Source of the DNA: Legionellales bacterium
GTDB lineage: Bacteria > Pseudomonadota > Gammaproteobacteria > Eutrophobiales > Eutrophobiaceae
DNA: 6,393 nt
Assembly: GCA_002721165.1 (NCBI GenBank)
Contig: PBJS01000003.1
Span: 82,533 to 88,925, forward strand
Direction: 5' to 3'
Within the stretch, counting starts at the first letter, position 1. Every line of letters begins with the position of its first letter. A program made the position numbers and the translations under genes. Under the pieces are notes generated by a model, which saw nothing but the letters and a program-made list of their open reading frames with translations, did not search any database and was not told where the DNA came from. This document shows, in pieces, positions 5,692 through 6,393 of this stretch.

Positions 5692-6393
5692 ATGAACCGT
5701 AGAAATTTCATCAGTAGTATTATTTCACTTATATTATATATCTTTCAGACGAAGATAATTGCGGCTGAAAAATCAAGTGAAGCATTAGATGATTTTCTTG
5801 AATCGCCAAACCTAGTTAAGAATAAAACAATGATAATTACCGACTCAGTTTTTTTAAAACATCATATAGCACCGAATCATCCTGAAACACCTGATAGAAT
5901 TGAACATATTCAAAACGCTTTATTAGCATGCGATTTGGATAAAATAACTACGAAAGTTAATTCAAAGGAAGATATTTCTAGATGGATAGAGACTATTCAT
6001 AGCGTTGAACATATTGAATCTATTAAAAAGTCATTTCCCTTAGCTCATGAAGTCGCGACAGCTGCTGTTACTGGCTCTCTTTTAGCTGTTGATAAGGTTT
6101 TAACAAAAAAGGCAACTAATGTATTTTGTGCTACAAGACCACCCGGACATCATGCATTGAATACCGGTAAAGAAGAAGGATTTTGTTATTACAATAATAT
6201 TGCCATTGCTGCAAAATATGCCCAGAAAAAATATAGTATAGAAAGAGTATTAATAATTGATTGGGATTATCATCATGGTAATTCTACTGAAGCAATGTTC
6301 TATGACGATCCTAGCGTTTTATTTTTTTCTACGCATGATAAATTTGCTTATCCAGGGACTGGCGATCCTTCAAAGAAAGGACGCGGAGATGGT
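5692..6393 (+). CDS. Histone deacetylase-family amidohydrolase with Tat-like signal (5' part; continues past window)
   Basis: The first 234 codons are present and the frame is still open at the window end. The body is a bacterial HDAC / acetoin-utilisation (AcuC) / acetylpolyamine-amidohydrolase fold. It has HPETPDRIEHI (63-73), TRPPGHHA (148-155, the active-site His pair), EGFCYYNNIAIAA (162-174), IDWDYHHGN (189-197, with the predicted zinc ligands Asp192 and His194) and YPGTGDPSKKGRGDG near the end. The third zinc ligand lies beyond the window. These Zn enzymes remove acyl groups from amines; the substrate here is unknown. The N-terminus NRRNFIS (2-8) resembles the twin-arginine S-R-R-x-F-L-K pattern, with a hydrophobic run (about 9-18) and a possible IAA-E cleavage site (about 25). 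Most HDAC relatives are cytoplasmic, so predicted export is unusual. No Shine-Dalgarno precedes the ATG. Confidence 0.88.
   Translation, partial: MNRRNFISSIISLILYIFQTKIIAAEKSSEALDDFLESPNLVKNKTMIITDSVFLKHHIAPNHPETPDRIEHIQNALLACDLDKITTKVNSKEDISRWIETIHSVEHIESIKKSFPLAHEVATAAVTGSLLAVDKVLTKKATNVFCATRPPGHHALNTGKEEGFCYYNNIAIAAKYAQKKYSIERVLIIDWDYHHGNSTEAMFYDDPSVLFFSTHDKFAYPGTGDPSKKGRGDG

Overview
The window is a compact, AT-rich stretch (roughly two-thirds A+T by eye) from a bacterium with an LPS-type outer membrane, most likely a gammaproteobacterium. IF-1 is close to the E. coli protein along its whole length. The run exbB-exbD-lpxK-ycaR-kdsB, with lolD and a DUF2062 gene just upstream, matches from memory the arrangement in Pseudomonas-like gammaproteobacteria. 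I cannot name the genus. Short gaps, overlapping genes and AT-rich leaders would suit a streamlined aquatic or host-associated lineage, but that is inference.

Layout. Positions 1-333 hold the 3' end of lolD, the ATPase of the lipoprotein-release transporter. It converges on a minus-strand DUF2062 membrane-protein gene (341-871). A 150-bp divergent region (872-1021) carries plausible promoters for both directions. A plus-strand run then fills 1022-4024: exbB, exbD, lpxK, a Trm112-like small protein (ycaR) and kdsB. The last three are joined by overlapping stop and start codons. The run converges on a minus-strand group, read from right to left as an exported protein of unknown function (5067-5618), aat (4332-5042) and infA (4042-4260). 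A second divergent gap (5619-5691) separates this group from a plus-strand histone-deacetylase-like amidohydrolase that begins at 5692 and runs off the window. It has an N-terminal twin-arginine-like signal.

How the genes work together. lolD, lpxK and kdsB serve the Gram-negative envelope: lipoprotein sorting, the lipid A 4'-kinase step and Kdo activation. ExbB/ExbD form a proton-driven motor that powers outer-membrane processes. Aat and IF-1 belong to N-end-rule protein turnover and translation initiation.

I found no mobile element, CRISPR array, tRNA, rRNA or convincing rho-independent terminator. No gene-free stretch exceeds 150 bp. The window is mainly housekeeping. The points most worth a second look are the apparently exported HDAC-family enzyme, the altered nucleotide-site loop of KdsB, and the uncharacterised exported protein upstream of aat. 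I see no good evidence for a wholly new multi-gene system.
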